Origin: CAWIMX01 sp963837345 | GTDB taxonomy: Bacteria > Acidobacteriota > Vicinamibacteria > Vicinamibacterales > CAVVIG01 | DNA length: 64,000 bases | Reading direction: 5' to 3' | Assembly (NCBI GenBank): GCA_963837345.1 | Contig: CAWIMX010000001.1 | Coordinates: forward strand, 1,798,001-1,862,000 | In this document: in pieces, positions 51,106 through 59,854 of the stretch | Numbering within the stretch: the stretch's first letter is position 1 | Layout of the letters: each line of letters opens with the position of its first letter | The notes under the pieces: model-generated | Seen by the model: only the letters and a program-made list of their open reading frames with translations | Database searches by the model: none | What the model was told of the DNA's origin: nothing | Position numbers and translations under genes: made by a program

Positions 51106-52091
51106 TTCGCACGCTCAATCGAATCTACGGAGCGGCCGTGGTCCGGCGCCGCCGGTGGTACGCCGCCGATCCCGCCCGCCGCCAGTCGCTCGCCCGTCCG
51201 GTGGTGAGCGTCGGCAACCTGCGCGTCGGCGGCAGCGGCAAGACACCCGTGGCGGCGTATGTCGCACGGCTCCTCGCCGACGCCGGCCACCGCCCCGCCA
51301 TCCTGTCGCGCGGATACGGGCGCCGGCGCATGTCGCCGTCGGTCACGATCGTGTCCGACGGCATCACGGTGCGGGCCGGGCTGGACGAGGCGGGCGACGA
51401 GCCGCTCATGCTGGCCCGCGCGCTGCCCGACGTGGCTGTGATCGTCGGCGCCAGCCGCTATGCCTGCGGCGTCGAGGCCGAACGCCTCGGCGCAACGGTT
51501 CACGTGCTCGACGACGGGTTCCAGCACATGGAGCTCGAGCGCACCGTGGATCTGCTGCTCGTCGACGAACAGGATCTGGCCGATCAACCGCTGCCCGGCG
51601 GCCGCCTGCGCGAGCCGCTTTCGCAGGCCGTCTGGGCCGACGCCGTGCTGGTGACCGCCGGCTACGACACGGCGGCCCGTCGGGTCGCCGACACGCTCGG
51701 TGTGCACACCGCGTTTCGCGTGTTCCGTGTGGTCGGCGCGCCGCGCGTGGTGGCCGATCGCGAGTCGGTGGTCGTGCCCTCCGACGCGCGCGTCTTCGGC
51801 CTGGCGGGCATCGCACGGCCCGAGCGCTTCTTCGCGGATCTCTCCGGTGCCGGGTGGCGGGTGGTCGGCACGCTGGCCTTTCGCGACCACCATCGCTACA
51901 CCGCGCGCGACGTGGCGCGAATTGCCGACGCGGCCCGGACCAGCGCGGCCGCGATCGTGCTCACCACCGAGAAGGACGCCGTGCGCCTGGCCGCCCGCGA
52001 TCTCGGCGGCCTGCCCTGTGCCTACGTCCCGCTCGTGATCACGATCGAGCCGGAGTCGTCGTTCCGGACATGGCTGCTGGACCGGTTGTGA
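51102..52091 (+). CDS. lpxK: tetraacyldisaccharide 4'-kinase
   Basis: This approximately 329-aa kinase phosphorylates the lipid A disaccharide at the 4' position. N-terminal segment LNRIYGAAVVRRRR, Walker A GNLRVGGSGKTP, RGYGRR and DDGFQHMELERTVDLLLVD, then FRDHHRYT are family hallmarks. TTG 51102 overlapping kdtA is preferred since it keeps the family N-terminus; GTG 51138 is possible. The stop overlaps the start of the next gene. Confidence 0.93.
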   Translation: MIRTLNRIYGAAVVRRRRWYAADPARRQSLARPVVSVGNLRVGGSGKTPVAAYVARLLADAGHRPAILSRGYGRRRMSPSVTIVSDGITVRAGLDEAGDEPLMLARALPDVAVIVGASRYACGVEAERLGATVHVLDDGFQHMELERTVDLLLVDEQDLADQPLPGGRLREPLSQAVWADAVLVTAGYDTAARRVADTLGVHTAFRVFRVVGAPRVVADRESVVVPSDARVFGLAGIARPERFFADLSGAGWRVVGTLAFRDHHRYTARDVARIADAARTSAAAIVLTTEKDAVRLAARDLGGLPCAYVPLVITIEPESSFRTWLLDRL

Positions 52092-53041
52092 TGCGGGAGC
52101 GCCTCGAATACCTTGCCGTCACGTCGCTCATCACCGTGCTGGGCTGGCTGCCGGACGCGGCCGTTCGCGCGGGCGGCAGCCTGCTCGGCCAGGCCTTCTA
52201 TGCGCTCGACGGCGCCCACCGGCGCGTGGCCGCCCGGAATCTCGCGCTGGCGTTTCCGCTGCGGTCCCCAGCCGAGCGCCGCGCGATTGCCCGCGGCGCG
52301 TTCAGGCATTTCGGCCGGCTGCTGTTCGAACTGCTGAAGTTCAGCACGCTGTCGCCCTCCGAGATGCTGGCGCGCGTCGAGTTCGAGGGCGAAGACCGCG
52401 TCGAGCTGGCGCACGCGCAGGGCCGCGGTGTCCTGTTCTGCACGGGACACTTCGGTTTCTGGGAGCTGCAGGGCATCGTGCATCCGCTGCGCTTTCCGCC
52501 GATGGCCGTGGTGGCGCGGGTGCTCGACAACCGCCGGCTGAATACGCTCCTCGAAGACATCCGGCAGCGCACGGGCAACACCGTCATTTATCGACAGGGC
52601 ACGCTCCGGCGTGTGATGCGCATGCTGCAGGGGAACTACGGCGTGGGCTTCCTGATCGACCAGCACATTCAGAGCAAGGACGCCGTGGAAGTGGCGTTCT
52701 TCGATCGCCCGGCCTCGACCACCACCGCGCTGGCGGCCCTCGCGCTCCGGACCGGCGCGCCGGTCGTGCCGCTCTTCGCGCTTCCGCTCGGCGGCGGCCG
52801 CTATCGAATGATCTACGAGCACCCCGTCGAGCCGCCAACCGCCGAGAGCGCCGACGCCATTCGCGAGTTCACGCAGCGCTGCACGGACGTGCTGGAGATG
52901 TACGTGCGGCGGCATCCCGATCTGTGGCTCTGGATGCACCGGCGCTGGCGGATCGACGAAGCCGCCGCGGACTCCGCCCGAGGCATGTTTCCCGCGGCCA
53001 AGCCAGACGACGGGGAACGGGCGAATGGGGCCAAGGAGTGA
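52091..53041 (+). CDS. lpxL: lipid A biosynthesis lauroyl/myristoyl acyltransferase (LpxL/HtrB family)
   Basis: This 316-aa membrane acyltransferase has an N-terminal hydrophobic helix, RRVAARNLALAFP, the catalytic H-x4-E box in TGHFGFWE, and DQHIQSKDAVEVAFFDRP. It adds a secondary acyl chain to Kdo2-lipid IVA; which position cannot be told. ATG 52091 (GTG 52088 possible) overlaps the lpxK stop. C-terminal WLWMHRRWR is conserved. Confidence 0.9.
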   Translation: MRERLEYLAVTSLITVLGWLPDAAVRAGGSLLGQAFYALDGAHRRVAARNLALAFPLRSPAERRAIARGAFRHFGRLLFELLKFSTLSPSEMLARVEFEGEDRVELAHAQGRGVLFCTGHFGFWELQGIVHPLRFPPMAVVARVLDNRRLNTLLEDIRQRTGNTVIYRQGTLRRVMRMLQGNYGVGFLIDQHIQSKDAVEVAFFDRPASTTTALAALALRTGAPVVPLFALPLGGGRYRMIYEHPVEPPTAESADAIREFTQRCTDVLEMYVRRHPDLWLWMHRRWRIDEAAADSARGMFPAAKPDDGERANGAKE

Positions 53042-53062
53042 GAGGGGACCCCTCGTCCCCTC
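53042..53062. terminator. bidirectional terminator between lpxL and nadE
   Basis: A perfect 8-bp stem GAGGGGAC (53042-53049) / GTCCCCTC (53055-53062) with a 5-nt loop fills the 22-bp gap between two convergent genes. No strong T-run on either side. Confidence 0.5.
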
Positions 53063-53063
53063 G

Positions 53064-54713
53064 TCACATCTCGCTGTCCATCTTCGTGGCGATCGGCATG
53101 CGCCAGCCCGTGCCGAACGCCCGGTCGGTGACCTTCAGGCCCGGGGCGGCCTGCTTGCGCTTGAACTCGGCGCGGTGGACGAGCGCGAGCACCTTTCGCA
53201 CCACGGCAGGATCATGGCCTGCGGCCGCGATCTGGTCGCGCGACTCCTGCCGTTCGATGTACCGCTCGAGGATGTCGTCGAGGACCTCGTACGGCGGCAG
53301 CTCGTCCTGGTCGGTCTGGCCCGGCCTGAGCTCGGCCGACGGCGCCTTGGTGAGCACCGGCTCGGGAATCAGGGCCCGACCCCGGTCGGCGTTCAGCCAG
53401 CGGGCCACCCGGTAGACCATGGTCTTCGGCACGTCGGCAATCACGGCCAGGCCGCCGGACATATCGCCATAGAGCGTGCAGTACCCGACGGCGAGCTCCG
53501 ACTTGTTGCCGGTCGTCAGGAGCAGGGCGCACCGCTTGTTCGAAATCGCCATCAGCAGGTTGCCGCGGATGCGGGCCTGGATGTTCTCTTCGGTCACGTC
53601 GCGCGGCGCTCCGCCGAACGCGTCGGCGAGCGTCGCGTTCATGGCCTGCATCACCGGCGCGATCGGCAGCGTGATCGTCGTGATCCCCAGATTCCGCGCC
53701 AGCATCGTCGCATCGTCGATGCTGCCCGCGCTCGAGAACGGCGAGGGCATCAGGACGCCGACGACGTTCGCGGGGCCGAGCGCGTCGGCGGCAATGGCCG
53801 CCGTCAGGGATGAGTCGATGCCGCCCGACAGGCCCAGCACCGCGCGGGTGAAGCCGCACTTGCGCGCGTAATCGCGCGTGCCGAGCACGAGCGCCTGCCA
53901 GATCTCGGCTTCCGGCGAGGCATCGAGCGGCGGCGCCGCATCCCGCCGATCCAGATCGCAGAGCACGATGTCGACCGCGAACGACGCGCCGCGGGCGGCC
54001 GTCCGGCCCGAGGGAGAGAGGAGGCAGCTGCGCCCGTCGAACACCAGGTCGTCGTTCCCGCCGGCCTGATTCACATAGACGATTGGCACGCGATGGCGGC
54101 GCGCCATGGCGCCGAGCATCCGTTCGCGCAGCGCCTGCTTGCCCACCGTGAACGGCGAGGCCGACAGGTTCACGATCGCGTCCGCGCCGGCGCCGACCAG
54201 CTCCTCGACCGGATCGTGGTGATACCGCGGCCGCTGCCAGAAGTCGCGGTCGTTCCACACGTCCTCGCAGATGCTGATGCCGAGCCGGCGGCCGGCCAGG
54301 TCGAGCACCTGCGGACCGGCAAACGGCTCGAAGTAGCGGTCTTCGTCGAAGACGTCGTAGGTCGGGAGGAGCGACTTGCGAAAGCGCTGACCCACGCGGC
54401 CGCCCGCGACGAGGACCGCGGAGTTGTAGAGCGGACGCCCGGCGGGCTCCGGGTTCGTCTCCGGCAGGCCGACGAGCACCGGCGGCAGGCCGCGCAGATC
54501 GTGCGCCAGGGCGTCGAGTGCCACCCAGCTGCGCTGGACGAAGTCGCCGCTGAGGAGCAGGTCGCGCGGCAGGTACCCGACGAGCGCGAGCTCGGGGGTC
54601 ACCGCGAGGTCGGCGCCCTGACGCGCGGCGGCCCGGGCGCCTTCGACGATCTGTCGCGCATTGCCCGTCAGGTCGCCGACCGTCGAATTGAGTTGCAGCA
54701 GGGCGATGTTCAC
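53064..54713 (-). CDS. nadE: glutamine-dependent NAD+ synthetase
   Basis: This 549-aa fusion has an N-terminal nitrilase-type glutaminase (about 1-250; catalytic Glu in TPELAL, Lys in RKSLLPTYDVFDE and Cys in ISICEDVWND) and a C-terminal ATP-pyrophosphatase (LGLSGGIDSSLTA, TTGNKSELAVGYCTLYGDM). It amidates deamido-NAD. GTG start at 54713. Convergent with the lipid A operon and divergent from waaF; not part of LPS synthesis. Confidence 0.94.
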   Translation of the reverse strand: MNIALLQLNSTVGDLTGNARQIVEGARAAARQGADLAVTPELALVGYLPRDLLLSGDFVQRSWVALDALAHDLRGLPPVLVGLPETNPEPAGRPLYNSAVLVAGGRVGQRFRKSLLPTYDVFDEDRYFEPFAGPQVLDLAGRRLGISICEDVWNDRDFWQRPRYHHDPVEELVGAGADAIVNLSASPFTVGKQALRERMLGAMARRHRVPIVYVNQAGGNDDLVFDGRSCLLSPSGRTAARGASFAVDIVLCDLDRRDAAPPLDASPEAEIWQALVLGTRDYARKCGFTRAVLGLSGGIDSSLTAAIAADALGPANVVGVLMPSPFSSAGSIDDATMLARNLGITTITLPIAPVMQAMNATLADAFGGAPRDVTEENIQARIRGNLLMAISNKRCALLLTTGNKSELAVGYCTLYGDMSGGLAVIADVPKTMVYRVARWLNADRGRALIPEPVLTKAPSAELRPGQTDQDELPPYEVLDDILERYIERQESRDQIAAAGHDPAVVRKVLALVHRAEFKRKQAAPGLKVTDRAFGTGWRMPIATKMDSEM

Positions 54714-54804
54714 GTGACGAGGCCTGCGCCCGGGGCCACACGGCCGGGCATCAGAGGTAGCATAGCGCGACTTTTCCGGACCAACTTCGGTACTATTACG
54801 GGCG

Positions 54805-55809
54805 GTGACCCGTCTGGCCATCTTCGCGCCGAACTGGCTCGGCGACGCCGTCATGGCGCTGCCCGCGATCGCGGACGTGCGTCGCGCCGAGCCGTCGGCG
54901 TGCATGGCCGTCGCCGCTCGCGCGTCGGTGGCGCCGCTCTTCCGGCTGGTGCCCGGCGTCGACGACACGATCCTGCTCGACGACCCGCGCGGCGTCCGCG
55001 GGATTTCCGCGTGGCGCGAGCTCGGTCGCGAGCTGCGCGCCGCCGGCCCGTTCGACGCCGCCATTCTTTTTCCGAATGCGTATCGCAGCGCGCTGGCTGC
55101 CTCGCGGGCCGGCATTCCCGAGCGGTGGGGGTATCGGACCGACTGGCGAGGCCATCTGCTGACGCGGGCCGTACCGCCGCCGCGCGGCGGTCATCAAGTG
55201 GATTACTACCGCGCGCTCGTTCAGGCACTCGGCTTCGCCAACGGCTCGTCCGATCCGACGCTCGTCGTGGGCCGGACCGAGCGCGAGGATGCAGCCGCGA
55301 TGCTCCGGGCGGCGGGGTGGGACGGGCGCTCGCCGCTCGTGGCGCTTGCGGCTGGCGCGGCCTACGGCGGCGCGAAGCGGTGGCCGCCGGCCTCGTTCGC
55401 CGAGCTGGCGGTCGCCCTCGCCCGCGACGGCATCTCGAGCGTTCTCGTCGGCGGTCCCGGCGATGCCGCGGCGGGCCGCGACATTGTCGAGGCGGCCGGA
55501 GCGGCGCCGCTCCTGAATCTGATCGGGCGCACGAGCCTGCCGGAGCTGGCGGGTGTGTTCACGCTCTGCCGCGCGGCGGTATCGAACGACTCGGGCGCGA
55601 TGCACGTCGCCGCCGCCGTCGGAATACCCGTGACGGCCGTGTTCGGGCCGACCGACGAACACGCCACCGCTCCGCGCGCCGCGCACGTCACGGTGGTCAC
55701 GCACGCCGTGTGGTGCCGGCCCTGCATGATGCGGGAATGTCCGATCGATCATCGCTGCATGCGCGGCATTCCGGCCGGCCGCGTGCTCGAGAGCCTGGGA
55801 GCGCGATGA
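54805..55809 (+). CDS. waaF: heptosyltransferase (WaaF-like)
   Basis: This 334-aa GT-B/GT9 enzyme adds heptose to the LPS inner core. APNWLGDAVMALPAIADVR is the acceptor-side motif and SNDSGAMHVAAAVGIPVTAVFGPT the ADP-heptose site. GTG 54805. The best -10 (TACTAT, 54791-54796) lies only 8 bases upstream, which would give a leaderless or nearly leaderless message. First of six tightly packed genes ending at 59639. Confidence 0.9.
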   Translation: MTRLAIFAPNWLGDAVMALPAIADVRRAEPSACMAVAARASVAPLFRLVPGVDDTILLDDPRGVRGISAWRELGRELRAAGPFDAAILFPNAYRSALAASRAGIPERWGYRTDWRGHLLTRAVPPPRGGHQVDYYRALVQALGFANGSSDPTLVVGRTEREDAAAMLRAAGWDGRSPLVALAAGAAYGGAKRWPPASFAELAVALARDGISSVLVGGPGDAAAGRDIVEAAGAAPLLNLIGRTSLPELAGVFTLCRAAVSNDSGAMHVAAAVGIPVTAVFGPTDEHATAPRAAHVTVVTHAVWCRPCMMRECPIDHRCMRGIPAGRVLESLGAR

Positions 55810-56378
55810 GCGGCGACGCGGCAGTGTTTCTCGACCGGGACGGCACCCTGATCGAAGATGTGGGCTACCTCGACCATCACAGCCGGATCGTCTTCTACCC
55901 GTGGAGCATTCCGGCGGTTCGCGCGCTCAACCTGGCGGGGCTGCGCGTCGTCATGACGACCAACCAGTCGGGCGTGGCCCGCGGGTATTTTTCGGAAGCC
56001 GACGTGCGCGAGGTGCACGAGCACATCGCTGCTGCGCTGGCCGAGGGCGGCGCCCACGTCGACGCCTACTATTACTGCCCGCACCATCCCGACGGCACCG
56101 TCGAGGGATACGCCGGGCGCTGCGCGTGCCGGAAGCCGGGCACCGCCATGGTCGAACGCGCCGTCCAGGAATTCGGGATCGATCCGTGCCGTTCGTTCGT
56201 AGTCGGCGATCGGTGGCTCGACGTCGGGATGGCGCGCAACGCCGGGGCGCGCGGCGTGCTCGTGACGACCGGCTACGGCGCGGCGGAGGCGGGCGCGCCG
56301 CCCGACGGCCTGGAGGCCGATCTCGTGGCGCCCAATCTGATCGCGGCGGTGAGCTGGATCCTGCGGGCGAGGACATGA
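55806..56378 (+). CDS. gmhB: D-glycero-beta-D-manno-heptose 1,7-bisphosphate 7-phosphatase
   Basis: This 190-aa HAD phosphatase has nucleophile motif FLDRDGTL, TTNQSGVARGYF, a zinc-binding loop with YYYCPHHPDG and GRCACRKPG, and VGDRWLDVGMA. It removes the 7-phosphate in ADP-heptose synthesis. ATG overlaps waaF (ATGA) and its stop overlaps the next ATG. Confidence 0.93.
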   Translation: MSGDAAVFLDRDGTLIEDVGYLDHHSRIVFYPWSIPAVRALNLAGLRVVMTTNQSGVARGYFSEADVREVHEHIAAALAEGGAHVDAYYYCPHHPDGTVEGYAGRCACRKPGTAMVERAVQEFGIDPCRSFVVGDRWLDVGMARNAGARGVLVTTGYGAAEAGAPPDGLEADLVAPNLIAAVSWILRART

Positions 56379-57484
56379 TGCAGCTGGCGCGTTCCGTTCA
56401 TCCGTTGCCCGGGGAAGCCGAGCGCAAGGAGCGCCTGCTCGCGCTCGTCGACGGGTTCGGCGGCCGCCGCGTGCTGGTGGTCGGCGACGTCATCGCCGAC
56501 GAGTTCATCTACGGCCAGGTGGCGCGCGTGTCGCGCGAGGCGCCGGTCCTGATCCTGAAATACGATGCGACCGCGATCGTGGCGGGCGGGGGCGGCAACG
56601 CCGCGAACAACGTGGCGTCGCTCGGCGGCGTGGCACGGCTGGCGGGACTGGTCGGCGGCGACATGGAGGGCCGGCGGCTGGTGTCGAGCTTCCCGCGTGG
56701 GGTCTCGACGGCCGATCTGCTGCGGGTGAGGGACTATCGCACGCCGGTGAAGACGCGCATTCTCGCCGGCGGCGTCCATTCCGCGAAGCAGCAGGTCGTG
56801 CGCATCGACCGCGGCCCCGACTGGCCCGTGGCCGACGGGCTGAGGCGCCAGCTGACCGCCCGCGTCACGAAGGCGGCCGCGAGAGCCGACGCCGTCATCC
56901 TCTCCGACTACGGCTCTGGGCTCGTGACGCCGGCGCTGGCCGCGGCCGTCCGGACGGCGCTCGCGGCCCGCACGCGACGGCGGCGCGTGCCGGTGCTGCT
57001 CGACTCGCGGCACGGGCTGCTCGAGTACCGCGCCGTGACCGCCTGCACGCCGAACGAGTCGGAAGTGGAGCAGGTGCTGGGCGTTCGCCTGGACGAGAAT
57101 CCCGACGCGCTCGAGCGCGCGGGCCGGACGCTGCTGCAGCGAACGCGGGCCGAGGCCATGCTCATCACGCGCGGCAGCCGCGGCATGGCGCTCTTCCAGC
57201 CGAAGCAGCGCACGATTCACATTCCCATCTTCGGGTCCGACGAGGTCGCCGACGTCACCGGCGCAGGCGACACCGTGATTGCCACCTTCGCCCTCGCCCT
57301 GGCCGGCGGGGGATCGTTTTACGAAGCGTCGCGGCTTGCGAACTACGCGGGCGGCCTGGTGGTCATGAAGCGGGGCACGGCAACCGTCGAGGCGCGCGAG
57401 CTCGCGGCCGCGATCGCCAGCGATCACGACACGTCGGGGGAATCGTGGTCGCAGGAGGGCCCCCCGCAGGGGCGCCGGGGATGA
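56375..57484 (+). CDS. hldA: D-glycero-beta-D-manno-heptose-7-phosphate kinase (HldE kinase domain, stand-alone)
   Basis: This 369-aa PfkB-fold kinase matches the N-terminal half of HldE/RfaE: GDVIADEFIYGQVARVSREAPV, GGGGNAANNVASLGG and C-terminal VTGAGDTVIATFALAL, with the catalytic Asp in GAGD. It phosphorylates heptose-7-phosphate at C1. The nucleotidyltransferase half is a separate gene 97 bp on, divided from it by a dispersed repeat. The last about 20 residues (ESWSQEGPPQGRRG) look like repeat-derived sequence rather than enzyme. Confidence 0.92.
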   Translation: MMQLARSVHPLPGEAERKERLLALVDGFGGRRVLVVGDVIADEFIYGQVARVSREAPVLILKYDATAIVAGGGGNAANNVASLGGVARLAGLVGGDMEGRRLVSSFPRGVSTADLLRVRDYRTPVKTRILAGGVHSAKQQVVRIDRGPDWPVADGLRRQLTARVTKAAARADAVILSDYGSGLVTPALAAAVRTALAARTRRRRVPVLLDSRHGLLEYRAVTACTPNESEVEQVLGVRLDENPDALERAGRTLLQRTRAEAMLITRGSRGMALFQPKQRTIHIPIFGSDEVADVTGAGDTVIATFALALAGGGSFYEASRLANYAGGLVVMKRGTATVEARELAAAIASDHDTSGESWSQEGPPQGRRG

Positions 57485-57486
57485 TG

Positions 57487-57573
57487 GCGCCTGCGGCCAT
57501 GCCAGCGCGAGGACCTGGAGCGCCGAGGGCGATCATCGGCGTGAGGTCACGCCGGAGCTGGGGCCCCGGCGCC
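57487..57573 (+). repeat. dispersed 96-bp repeat unit, single copy between heptose kinase and nucleotidyltransferase genes
   Basis: It starts two bases after the kinase stop (GCGCCTGCGGCCATGCC) and ends 8 bases before the next ATG. The hairpin arms are 57549-57557 and 57564-57572 with a 6-nt loop; seven of nine pairs remain, with A-C mismatches at two positions. This copy is the most diverged, and its reading frame is not that of the downstream gene, unlike the two other sites. Confidence 0.8.
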
Positions 57574-57581
57574 ACCGAGAC

Positions 57582-58043
57582 ATGCTCCTGACCGAACGCG
57601 AGCTCGTCGACGCCGTGGCCCGCGACCGCGCGGCCGGCCGAACCATCGCCTTCGCCAACGGGTGCTTCGACCTGCTGCACGTCGGGCACGTGCGGTATCT
57701 CCGGGGGGCCGCAGCCGAGGCCGATCGTCTGATTGTCGCCGTGAACGACGATCGATCCGTCTCCGCCCTCAAGGGACCCGGCCGTCCGATCTTCGTGGCC
57801 GCTGACCGGGCGGAGCTCGTGGACGCGCTGGCGGGCGTGGACTACGTGGTGGTGTTCGGCGATCCGACCGTCGATCGGCTGCTCACGCTGCTCGAGCCCG
57901 ACGTCCATTGCAAGGGCACCGACTACACGGAGGAGACCGTCCCCGAACGTGCGGTGGTGGCCGCTTACGGCGGTCGCACCGCCATCGTCGGCGATCCGAA
58001 GGATCATTCGACGCGCGACCTGCTGTCGCGCCTCTCGCGGTGA
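57582..58043 (+). CDS. hldC: D-glycero-beta-D-manno-heptose 1-phosphate adenylyltransferase
   Basis: This 153-aa nucleotidyltransferase (RfaE domain II) has FANGCFDLLHVGHVRYL with the HxGH motif, VAVNDDRSVSALKGPGRP, and KGTDYTEETVPE. It makes ADP-heptose. Gene split from its kinase partner; in many proteobacteria both are fused as HldE. Its stop overlaps the next gene's GTG (GTGA). Confidence 0.93.
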   Translation: MLLTERELVDAVARDRAAGRTIAFANGCFDLLHVGHVRYLRGAAAEADRLIVAVNDDRSVSALKGPGRPIFVAADRAELVDALAGVDYVVVFGDPTVDRLLTLLEPDVHCKGTDYTEETVPERAVVAAYGGRTAIVGDPKDHSTRDLLSRLSR

Positions 58044-59080
58044 CGCGCTTCCTGATCGTGCGGCTGGGCGCCCTTGGCGACATCGTGCACGCCCTGCCGG
58101 TGGCCGCCGCCCTCCGCCGGGCCCAGCCCGACGCGCGGATCGACTGGCTCGTGAGTGCGAAGCACCGCGCCGTCCTCGATCTGGTGCCGATCCTGACCGA
58201 GCGCATCGTCGTGAACGATCGGGGACGGGGCGAGGGTGGCCGGTCGGTATGGGGCGCGATCCGGCGGATGCGCCGGGCCAGGTACGACGTGGCAATCGAT
58301 CTTCAGGGTCTGGTCAAGTCCGCGATATTCGCGCGCGCCTCCGGCGCCCGCCGCGCGATCGGGTTCGCCGGATCGTATGCACGGGAGCGCGCGGCCGCCT
58401 GGCTCTACACCGACCGCGTTCTGCCTGTCGGCGGTGGCCTTCGCGGGGCCGGAGACGCGACCCATGTCGTCCGCGTGAATCTTCAGCTCCTCGAGCCGCT
58501 CGGGATTCGCGTCGAAGAGCCGGAGTTCCCGATCGCGGCGCCGGAATCCGCCGTCGCGCGCGATCTCGCCGCGCGGACTCACGGCAAGTACGCGCTCCTG
58601 AACCCCGGCGCGGCCTGGCCGAACAAGCGCTGGCCGGCCGCACGGTTTGCCGCGCTGGCGCGCCATCTGCGCGATCGCCACCAGCTTGCGTCGGTCGTGC
58701 TCTGGGGGCCCGGCGAGCGGCCGCTGGCCGAACAGATCGCCGCCGAATCGGCGGGCGCCGCCGAGCTGTCGCCGCCGACGACGGTGGGCGACTTGGCGGC
58801 GCTGGCCGCGAACGCCTCGCTGCTGGTGTCGGGCGACACCGGACCTCTGCACATTGCGGCGGCGGTGGGCACGCCGATCGTGGGCATCTTCGGTCCCACA
58901 CGTCCGTCGCGCAATGGACCCTGGCGTGCCGACGACGTCACCGTGTCGCGGTACGACGGCTGCGAATGCCACCACCTTCGCCGGTGTCGGCGGTCGATCA
59001 TGTGCCTGAGCGACATCGAGGTGGATGAAATCGCGTCGGCCGTGGATCGGCGGCTGGCCGCGGAGCGCGCGCGTGCGTGA
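58040..59080 (+). CDS. waaC: heptosyltransferase I-like (GT9)
   Basis: This 346-aa GT9 enzyme has IVRLGALGDIVHALPV, IDWLVSAKH, DLQGLVKSA, NPGAAWPNKRWP and GDTGPLHIAAAVGTPIVGIFGPT. WaaC adds the first heptose to Kdo; the VRLGALGD opening and DxQGL motif favour WaaC over WaaF. GTG start at 58040. It overlaps the downstream methyltransferase by 8 bp. Confidence 0.88.
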   Translation: MTRFLIVRLGALGDIVHALPVAAALRRAQPDARIDWLVSAKHRAVLDLVPILTERIVVNDRGRGEGGRSVWGAIRRMRRARYDVAIDLQGLVKSAIFARASGARRAIGFAGSYARERAAAWLYTDRVLPVGGGLRGAGDATHVVRVNLQLLEPLGIRVEEPEFPIAAPESAVARDLAARTHGKYALLNPGAAWPNKRWPAARFAALARHLRDRHQLASVVLWGPGERPLAEQIAAESAGAAELSPPTTVGDLAALAANASLLVSGDTGPLHIAAAVGTPIVGIFGPTRPSRNGPWRADDVTVSRYDGCECHHLRRCRRSIMCLSDIEVDEIASAVDRRLAAERARA

Positions 59081-59639
59081 ATCCACCGCCGCGCGGCCGA
59101 GTGGGCTCCTGGAGGCGCTTGCCCGATGGCGAGTCGTGCTGGGGTTCGTCTTCGGCGTCGCCGCGCTGGCGCTGGCGCGGCCGACCGGGCCGACGCTGGC
59201 GCTGGGATCGGCGATCTCCTGCGTCGGGGAAGGGCTCCGCATCTGGGCGGCCGGGCATTTGAACAAGTCGCGCGAGGTCACCTCGTCTGGGCCGTACCGA
59301 TGGTGCGCGCATCCGCTCTATGTCGGCTCATCGATCATGGGTGTGGGCCTGGCGGTGGCGGCGGCGAACATGATCGTGGCCGGATTGGTGGCCGTGTATC
59401 TCGGCAGCACGTTGACGGCGGCGGTCACGCGCGAGGAAGCGTACCTGCGCCGGGTGTTCGGCGACGGCTATCATCGGTATCGCCGGGGGGGTGTCGTGGA
59501 CGGGACGCGCCGATTCAGCGTGGCGCGGGCACGGGCGAACCGCGAGTATCGCGCGGTCGCCGGATTGCTCGTGGCGATATTGCTGCTGGCGTTGAAGGCA
59601 ACGTATAATGGCTCGTTTGGGGGGACGGCCGGCGGTTAA
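59073..59639 (+). CDS. isoprenylcysteine carboxyl methyltransferase-like (PEMT/ICMT) membrane protein
   Basis: This 188-aa membrane methyltransferase has three to four hydrophobic helices and the ICMT signature: GPYRWCAHPLYVGSS, then REEAYLRRVFGDGYHRYRR. In bacteria this fold methylates lipids or small molecules; the LPS context is suggestive only. GTG 59073 start. Last gene of the heptose operon, 31 bp before tRNA-Val. Confidence 0.82.
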   Translation: MRESTAARPSGLLEALARWRVVLGFVFGVAALALARPTGPTLALGSAISCVGEGLRIWAAGHLNKSREVTSSGPYRWCAHPLYVGSSIMGVGLAVAAANMIVAGLVAVYLGSTLTAAVTREEAYLRRVFGDGYHRYRRGGVVDGTRRFSVARARANREYRAVAGLLVAILLLALKATYNGSFGGTAGG

Positions 59640-59670
59640 CCGTAGTGCAGGCCTTCGGGCTTGCCCGTGT

Positions 59671-59742
59671 GGGCGGTTAGCTCAGTGGTAGAGCACCGGC
59701 TTTACACGCCGGCTGTCACAGGTTCGAATCCTGTACCGCCCA
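59671..59742 (+). tRNA. tRNA-Val (TAC)
   Basis: 72 nt: acceptor GGGCGGT with ACCGCCC, D-arm TAGCTCAGTGGTAGAGC, anticodon loop TTTACAC between CCGGC and GCCGG, giving UAC, and T-arm with GGTTCGAATCC. CCA is not encoded. It is 35 bp from tRNA-Asp. Confidence 0.95.
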
Positions 59743-59777
59743 TTGAAATGTGACCGGGGGTAATCCCTTCGTTCTAC

Positions 59778-59849
<72 letters not shown>

Positions 59850-59854
<5 letters not shown>

